From the NCBI GenBank assembly GCA_009731375.1, contig BJOX01000224.1, positions 570,894 to 634,893 of the forward strand: a stretch of DNA of 64,000 bases. Direction: 5' to 3'. A model generated the notes under the pieces. The model did no database searches. It was not told the origin of the DNA and was given only the letters and a program-made list of their open reading frames with translations. Shown piece by piece: positions 23,185 through 34,554 of the stretch. The translations under genes and the position numbers were made by a program. Source of the stretch: Paulinella micropora. Lineage: Eukaryota; Cercozoa; Imbricatea; Euglyphida. Within the stretch, counting starts at the first letter, position 1, and the number at the start of each line of letters is the position of its first letter.

Positions 23185-26100
23185 ATGAACCATTTAGGCA
23201 ATCCATGGACATATCATTTTTACGGCTCTGTCATAGTGGATGAAGATTTAGAAATTGATGGAGTATTATATGGCGATCATATTGAAGCAAACTCAATCCA
23301 AGCAAGGACAGATGATATAACAATATCGTCGCGAAATAATAACTCTTCTTTGTTGATATCTGATACTGGTTATGTGTCAATTAATAATGAATATGATTTA
23401 CCAATAGCGGACGGCAAAGCAAATCAAGTATTAAAAACGGATGGGTTGGGCAATACTTCATTTGCTACATTAAATTCAAGTTATATAAGCGATTTTGATA
23501 ATGCTTTTGATACACGGCTAGGCACTAAATCAACGACGGACTTAAAAGAGGGAACCAATCTATACTATACGACAGCGAGAGCAAATACGGACTTTGATGC
23601 TAGGCTTTTATTGAAAACAACCACCGCAGACTTAAAAGAGGGAACCAATCTATACTATACTGATGGAAGGTTTGACACAAGATTTTCAACTAAATCAACA
23701 ACTAACTTAACAGAAGGAACCAATTTATACTATACGACCGCAAGGGCAAATACAGACTTTGATGCTAGACTTTTATTAAAAACGACCACAGACTTAAAAG
23801 AGGGAACTAATCTATATTACACCACCGCAAGATTTGACACTCAATTAGCAACAAAGAGCACCACCAACTTAGCAGAGGGAACCAATCTATATTATACGAC
23901 GGCAAGAGCAAATACAGACTTTGACACACGGCTAGCAACAAAGAGCACAACCAACTTAGCCGAGGGGACTAACTTATATTACACTACTGCGAGGGCTAAT
24001 ACTGACTTTGACACACGGCTAGGAACAAAATCAATAGATGCTTTAAGTGATGTAATAATAACAACACCCGCAAACGGGCAATTACTATCATACAACGGCA
24101 CAAACTGGGTGAATTCCACTGGGTCATTAACTTACCTTACTTTGTCGGGTGGGACGATGTCAGGCGGTCTAAATATGGGAGGGCAAAGTATAACGAATGT
24201 GAATTTGGTTGATGGTATTGATGTTTCAGCCCTTGACACTTCGGTTGTCAAATTAACAGGAGACCAAACCATAGGAGGTAATAAAAAATTTACTTCAACA
24301 TTAGAAGTAAGTGGGAGTTCAAATCCCGCTTCTTTTGATGGCATCGGCATTGCCTTTGATACAAAAATAGGCGCAATTGTAGCACAGAGAACAGCAACAG
24401 CGTCATATTACCCAATTCAAATAACAGGCTCATACGTGGATTTATATTCAGGTAATACTTTAATTGCGACCGCGACAGGCACTACACTATCTTTAAACAA
24501 CAACAAAATAACGAATTTGGCAACCCCGTCAGCAACAACGGACGGAGCAAATAAAAGTTATGTAGATACAAAAGACGGGCAAAATGTGAAAATAACGGGA
24601 AACCAAACCATAGCAGGAATTAAGACATTTAGCAGTGCCCTTGAAATAACAGGAAATTCAACGAATGCGACAACAAAGGGAACATTCGTGGTTTTTAACT
24701 CCACAGCCAATATAGGAACAATCGGATGCCTTGATATGGGCACGGGTGTAAATTATAACTTTGAAATAAATGCGAAAAAAATAAGTTTCATTATTGATGG
24801 GGCAATAGTCGGTTGGGTAAATGCTTCGGGGCTAGATTGTAATAGTAGCAAAATAGCCAACCTTGGAACTCCGACATTAGCGACGGACGGAGCGACAAAA
24901 GGATATGTAGATACATTAGACGGGCAAAATGTAAAACTAACAGGAGACCAAACAATAACAGGAATTAAAATATTTAATGGAACAAGAAATGATATACGTG
25001 GGCTGACTTTGTTAAACCAAGCCGATTTTAATAATGTTGATATTATTAATGGAGGAAATATTACATATAATGGGGCAAGGATATTAAACCAAAACGGAGG
25101 AGATATATTCTTTTCTCAGACAACGGGCGATTATCAGTATTTCTTATATACTTTAAATACTGCTTCAAGCGGAACCGCTAACCAACGAGGATATTTATTC
25201 ACGAATGTGGCTTTTGATGTGGTAAAGGGTGCGGGACTTTATATTTCAAAACTTTTGGATAATAAGTCTGCTTCGTCCGATATTGTCCGTTTTAATAATG
25301 CGGGTGGTATGCGGTTTTATGGTGCCTTGGATATGAATTCAAACAACATAACAAGTGGCGGAACAATAACAGGAACAACAATAACAGGAACGATAATAAC
25401 CGCGAGCACCAAAATAACGACATCGTCAGGTAAGCCGATAATCATAGGTAGTGCGACAAAAGGAATAGGTGCGTCGGCGGGATTAGAATTTTATGGCGCT
25501 TTTGGTGATTTTACTGCTGGGGCACATATACAAGCGATTACAACAGAAGATATATATCCCGTATTTGAGATAGCCAATTTAGGACATAATAACATAATTA
25601 TTGCTTTTTATGCTTATTTAGATAATGTGGGATGGAAATCAAGTGCTTCTGGAGCAAATTTCCGAATAGCAAAGATAAGTAATACACTCTCTTTTGGCTA
25701 CAAGACAGGAATAACGGGGGAGTGCTATAACATGGTCTGAGGCGATGAACATAAGCAATGCTGGATTAATAACGGCGAATGCGGGAATATCAACAACAAC
25801 ATTAACAACAAGCGGATTAATAACGGCAGATGGAGGTTGTAAGTTATCTATCCAAAATAAAGTAGATGGAGGAAACGGACAGGGTATATTTCTTTGGGAT
25901 ACAGACAATCCAAGTTGGGGGATTTATATGGCGACTGGTGGAGTTGGAAATACCAGAAGTCTAATAGGCGGTTTGGCTGTTTCAGGAAATGATTTTAGTT
26001 CGTATGGCTTTCGTTGTAGAGTTGCTAATGATGCTACGATGGGTTTTATATGGGAAAACTCTTCGGAACAATTGTTAATGTCGTTGAATGGGGCAAACGG

Positions 26101-26941
26101 GACTTTATGGACTAAAGGATTAATAACGGCAAATGCGGGAATTACATACACGGGAGTGCTAACTACCACAACATTAACCAGTGGAGCAAAGATTGGAATA
26201 CAAGGAGCAACAGACGGGACGAATGCGAGAGGAATATTTATGTGGGAGACAGCAAATACAGACTGGGGAATTTATATGGCACAATCTGGGGGTAGTAAAA
26301 GTTTGGCAGGAGGAACTGCACTAGCAGGAGGTGTTGGAGGTGGTATAACTAGTTATGCTATAAGATTTAGATGTAGCACGGGCACAACAGAAGGATTTAT
26401 ATGGGAAAATCGTAATGCCGTTTTAATGTCATTAAGAGCAAGCGACGGACAATTATGGGTATCGTCTAATCCAATTCAATATTCAGACAGACGAAAAAAA
26501 GAAGATATAAAGGAATGCTTAGGCTTAGATTTTATCAACAAGTTAAATCCAGTCTGTTATCGTATGATTGATGATAAAAAGAAACAGAGAACGGGTTTAA
26601 TAGCACAAGAATTAGAAGAAGTGTTGGAAGAAATGGATATGCTAGATTTTGCTGGATTTTCAAAAGAAAAAATTATGGTTCCGTGTCCAAAGCAAAGACG
26701 AGAATACGAATTGAAAGGTGTGAGTATTAATCCAGAAGATGTTAAATGTGTTGATAGTGGTGAAGTTAGTTATGGTATAGGTTATTCTGAGTTTATTGCC
26801 CCGTTAATTAAGGCGGTTCAACAATTATCAGAAAAGGTAGTTAATTTAGAAAAACAAAATAAAATTCTTATGGATATACTACAAGACCAAGCAAACCAAC
26901 TAGCAGAAATCAGGGCAGTCGTTCTTGATAATGACAAATAA
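23185..26941 (+). CDS. Phage-like tail-fibre protein with C-terminal Peptidase_S74-type chaperone domain
   Basis: Two open segments (23185-25740 and 25745-26941) form one protein of about 1,250 residues; the frame changes at a G run at 25716-25720. Residues about 115-285 hold six copies of a 23-29-residue repeat built on EGTNLYYTTARANTDFD, as in bacteriophage tail fibres. Next come LSGGTMSGGLNMGGQSITNV and two or three units with TDGATKGYVDT and LTGDQTITGIK, also phage-fibre style. The C-terminus has YSDRRKKEDIKECLG, VCYRMIDD and RTGLIAQELEEVLEEMD. This is the intramolecular chaperone (endosialidase type, S74) that trimerises fibres and then cleaves itself off, with a coiled coil after it. 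It is probably the receptor-binding fibre. Confidence 0.85.
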
Positions 26942-27287
26942 TCCAACCAGATTACATATGACACCGCCAATAATTGAAATGTCAGAAGGCGAAATGACAC
27001 CAGAATTAAAAAATCGTGTTTTGGATATTTCATTGAAGAATGAAGAAAAAAAAGTAGAGCACGAATTGGAGGATAACTGGAATTGTTGTATGACGACAAG
27101 GAAAACCGATAGCAGACTTATTAAATACTTATTTCAAATGGGTGTCATTATAGCCATTATAACCCTTTGTATTGTTAGGCTATCTGAAAAGAACTTGCCG
27201 TGCGAGGTAGCCAATACTTATGTCGGAATCCTGACATTGCTTATCGGTATTTGCCTTCCTTCACCAAGTTCGGGTGGTAAGAAATAA
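26925..27287 (+). CDS. Small membrane protein
   Basis: About 120 residues, overlapping the end of the fibre gene by 17 nt; internal ATGs at 26931 and 26958 are alternative starts. A charged N-terminal half is followed by a hydrophobic helix (YLFQMGVIIAIITLCIV) and a second one (YVGILTLLIGICL), then a short basic tail. The position after the fibre suggests a virion membrane or host-membrane factor. No family was recognised. Confidence 0.5.
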   Translation: MIMTNNPTRLHMTPPIIEMSEGEMTPELKNRVLDISLKNEEKKVEHELEDNWNCCMTTRKTDSRLIKYLFQMGVIIAIITLCIVRLSEKNLPCEVANTYVGILTLLIGICLPSPSSGGKK

Positions 27288-27316
27288 ATTAAAATAATAA
27301 ACTAATTGTTAATATA

Positions 27317-27541
27317 ATGAAGTATTGTCATTCGTGTAAAATCTTCTATCCTCCCATATTTTTTATAGGCAAAAAATGGAAATTGTGTAAAGAATGCGAT
27401 TCCTGTCGCAAAAAAAAGAATGTTAATGATGAAATATGTGTTCACATGAATAAACAGAAATATTGTTTGCTGTGTATAATGTCGGAAAAAAAACCAGAAC
27501 CGATTACTCATTCTGAACCTTGGACGGAGTGGTTAAATTAA
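27317..27541 (+). CDS. Small Cys-rich zinc-ribbon-like protein
   Basis: 74 residues with paired Cys motifs CHSC, CKECDSC, a single Cys/His (ICVHM) and CLLC, which would allow two zinc sites. TTAATATA lies just before the ATG. The end overlaps the convergent next gene by 4 nt. Function unknown; the plain-looking fingers suggest nucleic-acid or protein binding. Confidence 0.5.
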   Translation: MKYCHSCKIFYPPIFFIGKKWKLCKECDSCRKKKNVNDEICVHMNKQKYCLLCIMSEKKPEPITHSEPWTEWLN

Positions 27542-27789
27542 ACAGGACCGCATTCATATGTATGTGTCATATACCATTTATTATCACCAACACACATCAA
27601 AGGCAGTGCCTCATCAAAACTACGACACATACTATTTCCGTTATTTATGAAAACACATTTGAACCCTGTTTCTACCCCTTGCTTTATACAATAAGCACAC
27701 GATTCATTCTTTTTTTCTGAGTATCGCGAGTAAAAGTCGCAGGCAGTCCGCGACATAGCGGATAACACGAATAGCAATATTAATAACAT
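27538..27789 (-). CDS. Small secreted or membrane-anchored Cys-rich protein
   Basis: 83 residues. The N-terminus (MLLILLFVLSAMSRTACDF) is a signal peptide or anchor. The remainder has seven further Cys in a pattern suited to disulfides (CAYC, KCVF, MCRS, MCVG, YECG). Together with the upstream 74-residue ORF it forms a minus-strand pair. No family was recognised. Confidence 0.5.
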   Translation of the reverse strand: MLLILLFVLSAMSRTACDFYSRYSEKKNESCAYCIKQGVETGFKCVFINNGNSMCRSFDEALPLMCVGDNKWYMTHTYECGPV

Positions 27790-27793
27790 ATAT

Positions 27794-28018
27794 TTAACTC
27801 CCGCTTTTTCCCTCTTCTTTAATTATATTATTATAAATTGCTTCTCGTTGCTTATCTGATAGCGGTAAGCGGTAAAGGATATTTTGAGGTTTTCTAAAAA
27901 TATTGGGATTTCTATTCACTAAGTTCTGAGTGATACGGATTTGGTCAATTTCCTTTCCAAGCCGGTCTAGTTCCTCCAGTTGCTCCTCGTCTTTGCTTTT
28001 TTCTTTTTTATTTTCCAT
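27794..28018 (-). CDS. Small charged hypothetical protein
   Basis: 74 residues, with a Lys/Glu-rich N-terminus followed by NPNIFRKPQNILYRLPLSD and a helical end. It lies 4 nt upstream of the secreted Cys-rich ORF on the same strand. Nothing points to a function. Confidence 0.4.
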   Translation of the reverse strand: MENKKEKSKDEEQLEELDRLGKEIDQIRITQNLVNRNPNIFRKPQNILYRLPLSDKQREAIYNNIIKEEGKSGS

Positions 28019-28041
28019 CCTATATTATAGCAGATAAAAAA

Positions 28042-31000
28042 ATGTGGTTTGAAGAAAAAAATGGATTAATTATTACAATCAAGCCAGAAGAGAACATAAG
28101 GGTCAGCCCAAGGAATTTATTACAGCAAAGGCAAATGAACTAAAGAGGGCAGATAGAATATTAGATGCTCTAACTTACGAAGAAGCGGACGATGATCCAA
28201 CAATAGAAAAATTGAAGGACAAGATAAAAACATTGAACCAGAATTTAGTATTAAAAAAATACTACAAAATGAATTTGAATGAATTAAAGGAACATCTCAG
28301 AGATGAAATGGACATTGAAGAATTTGAAGCAAAATATGGTAGTGCTTCCATAGAAGAACAAGTCAATAGACTCGCCATTGAAGCAAGTGGTATTGATAGG
28401 TGGAATATTGAGTTTATGAATAGAGACATTGAACAAATGAATAGAGATATAGAGCAATTAATAAGCCGTTGGGGATACACGGAAGAAGAAAAAAAAAACA
28501 CTTGTTAAACTTACTCGTAAGGGACTAACACATTTATTGGAAAAAGGCAGAAATGAAATAAAAGAAGTAGCAAAGAGGGAAAACAAACAATGGCATACTC
28601 GGGACTTAAAAGAATGGGAACAAAACAGATTAGAATATGAACAGAAAAATCCAGAGAATGCTTTGATTGAAACAAAGATAGGGGAGGAACACAAAACACT
28701 TATGCCAAGATTAACAGGTAATCAGAGAGATACGGCAAGACTTGTAGATGCCATCATTAAAAGTATTCAAGATATAATTATGAGTCCTAGATTAAGTAGA
28801 ATACTGGATACCGCTACAAGGCTGGGCCGTTATAGTGTGAGCAGATTGGTATGGAATCGCTTATTAACTATTACTGCTAATCATCCTCAAATCCGTGCTA
28901 TGACTGTCGCGGCGATGGGACGATCAAGTGCGGAATCTTTCAGAAGGGCATTAGAAGCATTAGCAAGAAACGAAGCACCACCAGAGTTGCCTCCACCTAA
29001 CCCTCGTTTAATTGCGGTGGGACAACAAAGAATGGGTGATTACGTGTTTTGGGATATGTTAAGAAGAGTAGGCATACAAGCATCAACATTGTTCGCATGG
29101 AATACATTTAAAAGAGGTGTTGAAACTGCGAGTGCGGTTGCTTTTTGGGAATTTCTAAAGCACACACATAACATATGGACTGCTCAACCAGATGCTATTA
29201 TTAAATTGGAAGAAGAACGATTTCATACTACTGGAAGCAATTATAATGGTCCCGCCACACGAGTAGAAAGTTGTCTCCAATTAGAAGATAGGACTCGTGG
29301 TAAGTTTCCTTACATTTTACCAGCAGACACTTTGGATTTGATTGCTTTTGAACATGATCTATTGTATGCGTCTGGCGACAAGAATGTCCAAGACTTTGCC
29401 GACCAACGATACTTTGAAAGAATTACTAATATAACAGAGTATTTGACGAGTAATGGATTGGCTACGGCCGAAGTTGCTAAAACTATTTCTGACAATTACA
29501 ATTCAATGCTCTCAAAAGCAGATATATCTAAAATGGCATTACAAGCACAGGGGCGGGCTCGTAGTGGAGTGTCATACTTAGATGCGATGAAATTCTGGAA
29601 AACTATTAAATTAACACCTCCAGATGCGAAATACGATGATTTTATACACGATGTAGATCAAACATTAACTTCTATGATTGGGGTTATGAATAATGTGGGC
29701 GGTTTTGATAAAGACACTAACTTTAAAGTAAATAAAATAACCGATCCTGCTACATTTAGCAAACAATATGAAAAATTGGTAAATTCGTTTAATCAAATGG
29801 TGAAATCGCAAGAAAAAGCGGATGGTGTGAAAGGATATTCTCTCATCGCACCAGCAAATGAAACTACAATTAATAATTTTATAGAAAAAATAAATACAAT
29901 GAATGAAAAAAATACTTCAACAGATATAGAGAAAGAAATAATTGTTGAGGTTAAGTCCACGCCAAATCAAACAGAAATGGTAGCAGCACCTATGGATCCA
30001 ATCGGACTTGGTAATAACTTGGATATACTTCAAGATAATACATCCCAAGTAAGGCACTTAAAGGGATTTGTTAAATCGTTGAGAGCGAAAACTGGAAAGA
30101 AAATATCTTTGACATTGTCAGATTATGACAAACCTGTCAGTGGATGGGAAAAGGCTATAAGGCAAGCCTTAAATAAAGGAGCTAGTCCGTCAGATATAGC
30201 AGAGGTAGATGATGTATTAGATAAGAGAATTTATGAAGAAGTGAGGGGTAAATTGACACCAGAACAAATGAAGCAATTAGAAGATTTAGAATTGAAGGAT
30301 TCGGAATTTGAAAAGGCGACACCTAAAGGTCTAACACCAGCACCTGAACCAAAAACTGAACCAAAACCAATGCCCGAACCAACACCAGCACCAACTCCTG
30401 AACCGAAGCCAACACCAGCACCACAGACAACAGCATTTGTAGAGGAACCTGTTCAACCGCCACAGAATGATTTAAAAGAAGACCCAGATAACACGACAAC
30501 TAATGACCAAATGGTTGATAGCATGAGAAGTATTGATAAATTGGTTGATAAGATTATGGGAAAATCTCCCGCCGATGAAAGAGAAGACTTAATGACACTT
30601 ATTCGTTTTCTAATGCCAAGCGACCAAAATGGAGGTATCGGCACTTCACAAACAAACCCACTTATTAAAGGTAATGAACAAAGACGAGATCGTATGCTAG
30701 AGACCAAGAATGATTTTGAATCACTAGACAACACGCTTTATAGCAACACAAACAATCACTTTATGTTGAATAAATACAATAGAGCAGTCATTCAGACCAG
30801 AATGAACGAAAAAAGAGAGTTTCCAAAAATGAACCGAAAACTGACTAGAAACTTTCCTGCTGAAATCCCGCGACAAGTTCAAACTCGTCCAGAGAGGAAG
30901 GACTTTAAACCGCTTGTCAATCCTCCAAGTAATTATGCTTTTGGTAGTCCTTACTCTCCTTATTTCTATAATTACGCTTCACCACCCCAACCATTTGGTG

Positions 31001-31050
31001 CCGAATATGATAATTATAGATATAATCCAAACTATTTTCAAAACCTATAA
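28042..31050 (+). CDS. Large virion protein with parvovirus-type phospholipase A2-like motif
   Basis: About 1,000 residues in three frame segments. The ATG at 28042 runs into an A run near 28055-28061, where the frame changes; a second change lies at the A run near 28490-28498. The N-terminal half is helical and charged. Around 29235-29400 YNGPATRVESC, LPADTLDLIAFEHDLLYASG and a following Asp match the Ca-binding-loop and His-Asp layout of VP1-type PLA2 (YxGPG...D-x-x-A-x-x-HD-x-x-Y). The loop is YNGPAT instead of YxGPG-T. A Pro-rich EPKP/PTPAP hinge lies at 30330-30440, and the end is Tyr/Asn/Pro-rich. PLA2-like domains in capsid proteins help particles cross membranes; that role is inferred here. 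Confidence 0.65.
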
Positions 31051-31061
31051 TATAGTAAGAC

Positions 31062-31964
31062 ATGCCTAGATCTATACATAAAGGATTAATAGCCAACAAG
31101 TTGCCACGAAAAACACTTTTGAAGCAGAATTTAGAGAAAACTAACATAGAAAAAGCACACGAGGAATTTACTATTGACAGGCCAGTAATAACAGAGTTAG
31201 ATAGCAAAAAACCGCCCAAATTTAAGAATGACTTGGAAATACAACCAATTAAAACACAAAGAGATGGTGTTGAATTGCTTCCTATTCAAAAAGAAGGAAT
31301 ATTGCCAGCAATGGGGACTATGGTTATATGTGCGAGCACTGGTGGAGGCAAATCAGTTATGATTTGAAATCTACTCGCCAAAAAGAACATGTTGAAAGGT
31401 TTTTATGATAGAATAGTTGTCTTTTGCTTAAGTCCGTGCCCTATTTTGGAAGACACTCTCAAGTTAAAAAAAGAAGACATAATCAAAGAAGATAGACCTG
31501 AGTTAATGAGAGACATATTAACCAAACAAAAGGAACTGATTAAAACTAAAGGTTTTAAGAAAGCACCAAAAATATTATTGTTATTAGATGACATTCCGCA
31601 GAGTAAAACCTTTCTTAAATCAGAAGTGCTTACTGAGTTGTTTTTCGCTTCAGCACATGCTAAAGTGTCAGTCTGGGTAGCAACTCAGAGTTATACACAA
31701 CTTCCACGAAGAATAAGAATTAATTGCCATTGGATGATTATTTTTAATGGAGTAAGGAGAAGCGAACTTGACAGACTGGCAGATGAATATGAAAGTCCTT
31801 TTCTCACTAAAAAAGAATTTTACAATATGGTTAAATATGCTACGGCAGAACCTTATTCGTTTCTAGCAATTAACAATACGGCTAGTGATAGAACAACCCA
31901 GTTTAGAAAGAATTTTTCTACTATATTACGGCTTAATAAGGATAGAGATATGACGAACTTGTAA
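31062..31964 (+). pseudogene. FtsK/HerA-type genome-packaging ATPase with in-frame TGA
   Basis: About 300 residues. Walker A is CASTGGGKS (about residue 91) and Walker B is ILLLLDDIPQ (about 171), followed by VSVWVATQSYTQLP, the sensor region with Gln seen in A32-like packaging ATPases of PLVs, virophages and large DNA viruses. A TGA at 31365-31367, right after Walker A, interrupts the frame, and the same frame continues to 31964. Either a nonsense mutation has killed this copy or the base is a consensus error. The gene lies between the PLA2-like protein and the capsid genes. Confidence 0.85.
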
Positions 31965-32003
31965 AATTAAATTAAATGTTTTTTTTCCACTATAATATAT
32001 GAT

Positions 32004-32590
32004 ATGACGGAATCAACTAAATTATACAAAACTTGCTATCATCAGGCGCACTTTGGCATAAACAAAATGCACAAGGAAAATTCGTAACAATCCGTAAGGG
32101 AACACCCGAATACTTAGCAGTAAGGAAAATAGAAGAGGATATTAAGAGTGGTAAGATTAAGTGTCAATTAAAGCCAAAAGTAAGCAAAGTAAGCAAGAAA
32201 AATGAACAACCTATTGCTAGCGGGCAACCAGACCAAGTGCCAGACGAAGCATTGAAAAGAAAGGCGCCAGACATAGCATCGGCAAATAATTCATCTCCCG
32301 AACCAAATGCCAAACCTGTTGAAATGTCTCCAGCACCGAAGGTTGAACAATCCTTACCAAAATCTGTTAATCCCACTCCTGTTGCTGTGCCAAAACAAAC
32401 TACCACAACACCAGCAAGCAAGATAGAAGCAATAGAAGATGCTTCTAAGGAAACTCCGCCAACTGAAAAGGTTGCACAAACGAGCGACATTGATGTAAAT
32501 CAAGCCATAGCAGATTTAAAGAAAATGAAAGAGGAAAGAATTACGCACAAGAATTTACAAATTATGAAAAAAATAATTAATGGTAATTGA
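32004..32590 (+). CDS. Hypothetical virion-module protein, frameshifted near the start
   Basis: The ATG at 32004, preceded by TATAATATATG, fits the promoter pattern. After about nine codons the frame changes at an AAAA run near 32028-32031 and stays open to 32590, giving about 195 residues. The N-terminus contains ALWHKQNAQGKFVTIRKGTPEYLA. The rest is Lys/Pro/Ala-rich and probably disordered. It ends in TGA followed at once by TAA. Position between ATPase and capsid genes suggests a virion or assembly role. Confidence 0.5.
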
Positions 32591-32613
32591 TAAAATAATT
32601 ATTATTTTATATA

Positions 32614-33012
32614 ATGATTAAAAACACGTATGCCTCCAATAGATTGTCTAACGAGTTTATTAACAAACTCAACGAAGGAAACCGACCCGCGAGTGATGGA
32701 TTTCAATTGAATCAATTTGAATTGTGGAGTAGTCATGGTGCCCCATTAGTTAATCAACCATTAACTGAATTTGGCGATCTTGTCTCACATGAAAAGAGCA
32801 CTATTCAAAACACATTAACAGACATTTCTGATAACAAAGAAAATGCGGATGTTGTTGATTTAGACACTGCCGTTAGCAGTTTGGCTTATTTAAAGAAAGC
32901 AGTTCAGAATGCTGAGGCAAGAGAGTTTCAATTGACTTCACCACAAGATGCGAGACTTGACAATATACAGAAATCAGTTGATATTATTAAACAATCCGTT
33001 TCAGGTGAATAA
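32614..33012 (+). CDS. Hypothetical capsid-module protein
   Basis: 132 residues, mostly helical and acidic, beginning MIKNTYASNRLSNEFINKL right after TTTTATATA. It has no recognised domain. Its place directly upstream of the major capsid gene is where minor or cement proteins sit in related viruses, but that is only positional inference. Confidence 0.45.
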   Translation: MIKNTYASNRLSNEFINKLNEGNRPASDGFQLNQFELWSSHGAPLVNQPLTEFGDLVSHEKSTIQNTLTDISDNKENADVVDLDTAVSSLAYLKKAVQNAEAREFQLTSPQDARLDNIQKSVDIIKQSVSGE

Positions 33013-33091
33013 TTATTTATTTTTAATTTCTATTATTATTTTTTTATTATAGGAACATTGTGAATTTTACTATTCTACAAGCACACAAAAA

Positions 33092-34513
33092 ATGGAAGGA
33101 AAGGATTCTAAAAATACTGAGGAGTTGATGACCCTCAACAACCTCAGATATGAGTTGCCAGCAAATCTAGCACTCACCGAACAGGGAAGTATCTTTAAGA
33201 AGAACTTTGCCGATCAGAAGACTTACACTAGTTCGTCGGGGACTGAAATGATTTTTACACTACAGGCAAGCACTGATTTTGTTTATGGAAAAAATTGTTA
33301 TTTGTCGTTTGATGTCAAGGCCGACGGGTTGGACACTAAAGCAGATAATGATTGTGCTCTTGGTTTCCTAAATACTCCAGCAACTGCTATTTTTGAAAGA
33401 TTTTTGTTGGAAAGTAAGGATGGTAGCGAACTTGAACGAATTGAAGATTTGAATAAACTGGTGCGAAATACTCTCCCGTGGCATTATCCTTTTGATTATC
33501 GTCGGCATGCACAGATGGCTGGACAGAGAGAAAGTCTTGAAGTTAATGCCAATGTTACTGATCAAGTTGTAATTGATTTTGCTGTCAATACTCCAAGTGC
33601 CGTGGCCACTGGTAATTATTTGAAGGTTTGTATTCCTCTCCATTACTTCTCAGGAGTGTTTAATGAAGAAACTCTCATTCCTCCCTCTTTGATTAGTGGT
33701 ATGAGGCTTCGCTTGACATTTGCACCGCCTCAGGAAGCATTTGCTATTATTGGATCTGCCACTGGTGGGGTTCCCGCTGATTTTAGTGGTGCTGCTTTGA
33801 CTTACACTGTATCAAATCCAGTTGTAATGTTGGAAACATTTTCTCTTGCTCCCGCCGTGCAGAGAAATATTATGGAACAGATGGGAAGCAAGGATGGGCT
33901 TCCATACACTTACGAAACATATTACAATCAAAAAGCAAATCCGGGCACTTCCGATGATTTTAATCTCCAAGTAAATAAGGCCGTTGCTCGTGCTCAGTGC
34001 TTGTATATCGTAACTCAAAATGTGCTCGCTGACAATGCTAGTATTGATAACCTTGGAACTGCTATAATGCCTTATAAACAATATCAATGCCGTATTGGTG
34101 ATTGGTATGCTCCACAACAGAAGATGGAACTCGGAGGAAGCACCGATACGGTTGCTGCTGTTAGAAGAGGGTGTGCGGAATTGTATATCAACAATCTACA
34201 AGCGACCATGGGTATTCGTGATGCTTATATGTCTTCATCTGTTTCTCTTGAAAACTTTCGCAAATTTTATGCTCCCTCTGGCTCTACTGACACAGATAAT
34301 AACGGAGGATTTGCTACCATTATCCAAACACTCAACCAATCGCCCCATATTGGAGCGTCTGGTCTTGCCGTTAATAACTCGCGAACCGCGGAAGTCACTC
34401 TTCGTTATGCGGCCGATTATAATGCTACTCGTGCCATCACTGCTTGGTTGAAATATGTCAAAGTCGCGTCTATCTACCCTAGTAGATGTGTCGTAAAACA
34501 ACAAAAAATTTAA
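33092..34513 (+). CDS. Major capsid protein (double jelly-roll type, PLV)
   Basis: 473 residues, highly expressed-looking and beta-rich. Features consistent with PLV/virophage-type capsid protein: an N-terminal LRYELPANLALTEQGS, a first beta sandwich with FTLQASTDFVYGKNCYLSFD, FERFLLESKDGSELERIEDL, a central insert and second sandwich with YLKVCIPLHYFSGVFNEETLIPPSLISG type strands, and a C-terminal RAITAWLKYVKVASIYPSR. It lies immediately upstream of the penton-like gene, the usual order. I call it from length, composition and gene order; fold prediction would settle it. Confidence 0.65.
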   Translation: MEGKDSKNTEELMTLNNLRYELPANLALTEQGSIFKKNFADQKTYTSSSGTEMIFTLQASTDFVYGKNCYLSFDVKADGLDTKADNDCALGFLNTPATAIFERFLLESKDGSELERIEDLNKLVRNTLPWHYPFDYRRHAQMAGQRESLEVNANVTDQVVIDFAVNTPSAVATGNYLKVCIPLHYFSGVFNEETLIPPSLISGMRLRLTFAPPQEAFAIIGSATGGVPADFSGAALTYTVSNPVVMLETFSLAPAVQRNIMEQMGSKDGLPYTYETYYNQKANPGTSDDFNLQVNKAVARAQCLYIVTQNVLADNASIDNLGTAIMPYKQYQCRIGDWYAPQQKMELGGSTDTVAAVRRGCAELYINNLQATMGIRDAYMSSSVSLENFRKFYAPSGSTDTDNNGGFATIIQTLNQSPHIGASGLAVNNSRTAEVTLRYAADYNATRAITAWLKYVKVASIYPSRCVVKQQKI

Positions 34514-34554
34514 AAAAAATTAAAAAAAATAATAATATATTTTATAATATAGTC

